From contig JAOUJR010000112.1 of the NCBI GenBank assembly GCA_029883145.1, forward strand, positions 1 through 6,129: a stretch of 6,129 nt of DNA. Reading direction: 5' to 3'. This document shows, one piece after another, positions 5,863-6,129 of the stretch; position 1 is the stretch's first letter, and every line of letters begins with the position of its first letter. Origin of the DNA: Nitrospirota bacterium. GTDB lineage: Bacteria > Nitrospirota > Thermodesulfovibrionia > Thermodesulfovibrionales > SM23-35. Under the pieces are notes generated by a model. It ran no database searches, was not told where the DNA came from, and saw only the letters and a list, made by a program, of their open reading frames with translations. The position numbers and the translations under genes were made by a program.

Positions 5863-6129
5863 ATGTTTCTAAGAGTTTGTATTGCATTCGTTGTCACAGT
5901 ATCCATAGCATTTATAGTCTGGAAAGGTTTTGGCATGGGGAAAGAAATACAATCACAGGAGATAATTCCCCTCGATAAGGGAATAGCAGTAGTGAATGGT
6001 GGATCAAAGTTTCTGAACGATAAGCTCCAAATATTGTTGAAAACCGATAATGGTATTTACAAGAAAATGTCTTATGATAACAGAGGAATTTGTCTCTTTC
6101 GGGGACTCTCTAATCAAAGAGATTATTCA
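5863..6129 (+). CDS. Membrane-anchored protein of unknown function (5' part)
   Basis: ATG at 5863 begins one base after the TGA of the PP-loop gene, and the frame stays open to the window edge (89 codons), so the gene is truncated on the right. A weak GAAAG (5850-5854) lies eight bases upstream; re-initiation after the preceding stop is likely. The first 20 residues are one hydrophobic segment (about V5-W20, flanked by R4 and K21), either an uncleaved membrane anchor or a signal peptide. The rest in view is polar and mixed, as expected for a periplasmic domain; it includes GIAVVNGGSKFLND. I do not recognise the family. Its tight junction makes it part of the same transcription unit, so it may act on the product of the four tailoring genes at the membrane, but that is inference. 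Confidence 0.6.
   Translation, partial: MFLRVCIAFVVTVSIAFIVWKGFGMGKEIQSQEIIPLDKGIAVVNGGSKFLNDKLQILLKTDNGIYKKMSYDNRGICLFRGLSNQRDYS

Overview
The window is moderately AT-rich bacterial DNA with all supported genes on the + strand. It uses GTG and TTG starts, AGA/AGG arginine codons and many ATA isoleucine codons. The gene content points to an envelope/exopolysaccharide locus of the exosortase (PEP-CTERM) type in a Gram-negative-like, possibly anaerobic or environmental bacterium. I cannot name the phylum from sequence alone. A deltaproteobacterium or Nitrospirota-like lineage would fit, but that is an inference.

Layout. (1) Bases 1-348 are the 3' end of an ExeA-like secretion ATPase of the kind found in exosortase loci, ending in a heptad coiled coil. 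(2) Bases 349-1019 hold two very small cysteine-rich genes: a 56-aa protein with a ferredoxin-like CX2CX3CX3CP cluster (431-601) and a 60-aa protein with CX2C + CX3C pairs (669-851). A 168-base spacer with several short inverted repeats follows. (3) Bases 1020-5861 are a tight four-gene tailoring module: a glutamine-dependent AsnB-type amidotransferase, an acyl carrier protein overlapping its 3' end, an AMP-forming acyl ligase, and a PP-loop ATPase related to sugar amidotransferases. (4) From 5863 a membrane-anchored protein of unknown function begins one base after the previous stop and runs off the right edge.

How the genes may work together. The ligase is expected to adenylate a carboxylic acid and load it on the phosphopantetheine arm of the carrier protein. 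The AsnB-type enzyme and the PP-loop enzyme both activate a carbonyl or carboxyl with ATP and add nitrogen (or, for the PP-loop protein, possibly sulfur). Together they could build an amidated or N-acylated sugar or small acyl amide that decorates an exopolysaccharide or lipid carrier. Membership in one operon is inferred from spacing and overlap. The substrate is unknown. No exosortase, PEP-CTERM substrate, glycosyltransferase, RNA gene, insertion sequence or CRISPR array is visible here. The least explained content is the pair of small cysteine-rich genes and the non-coding sequence around them.
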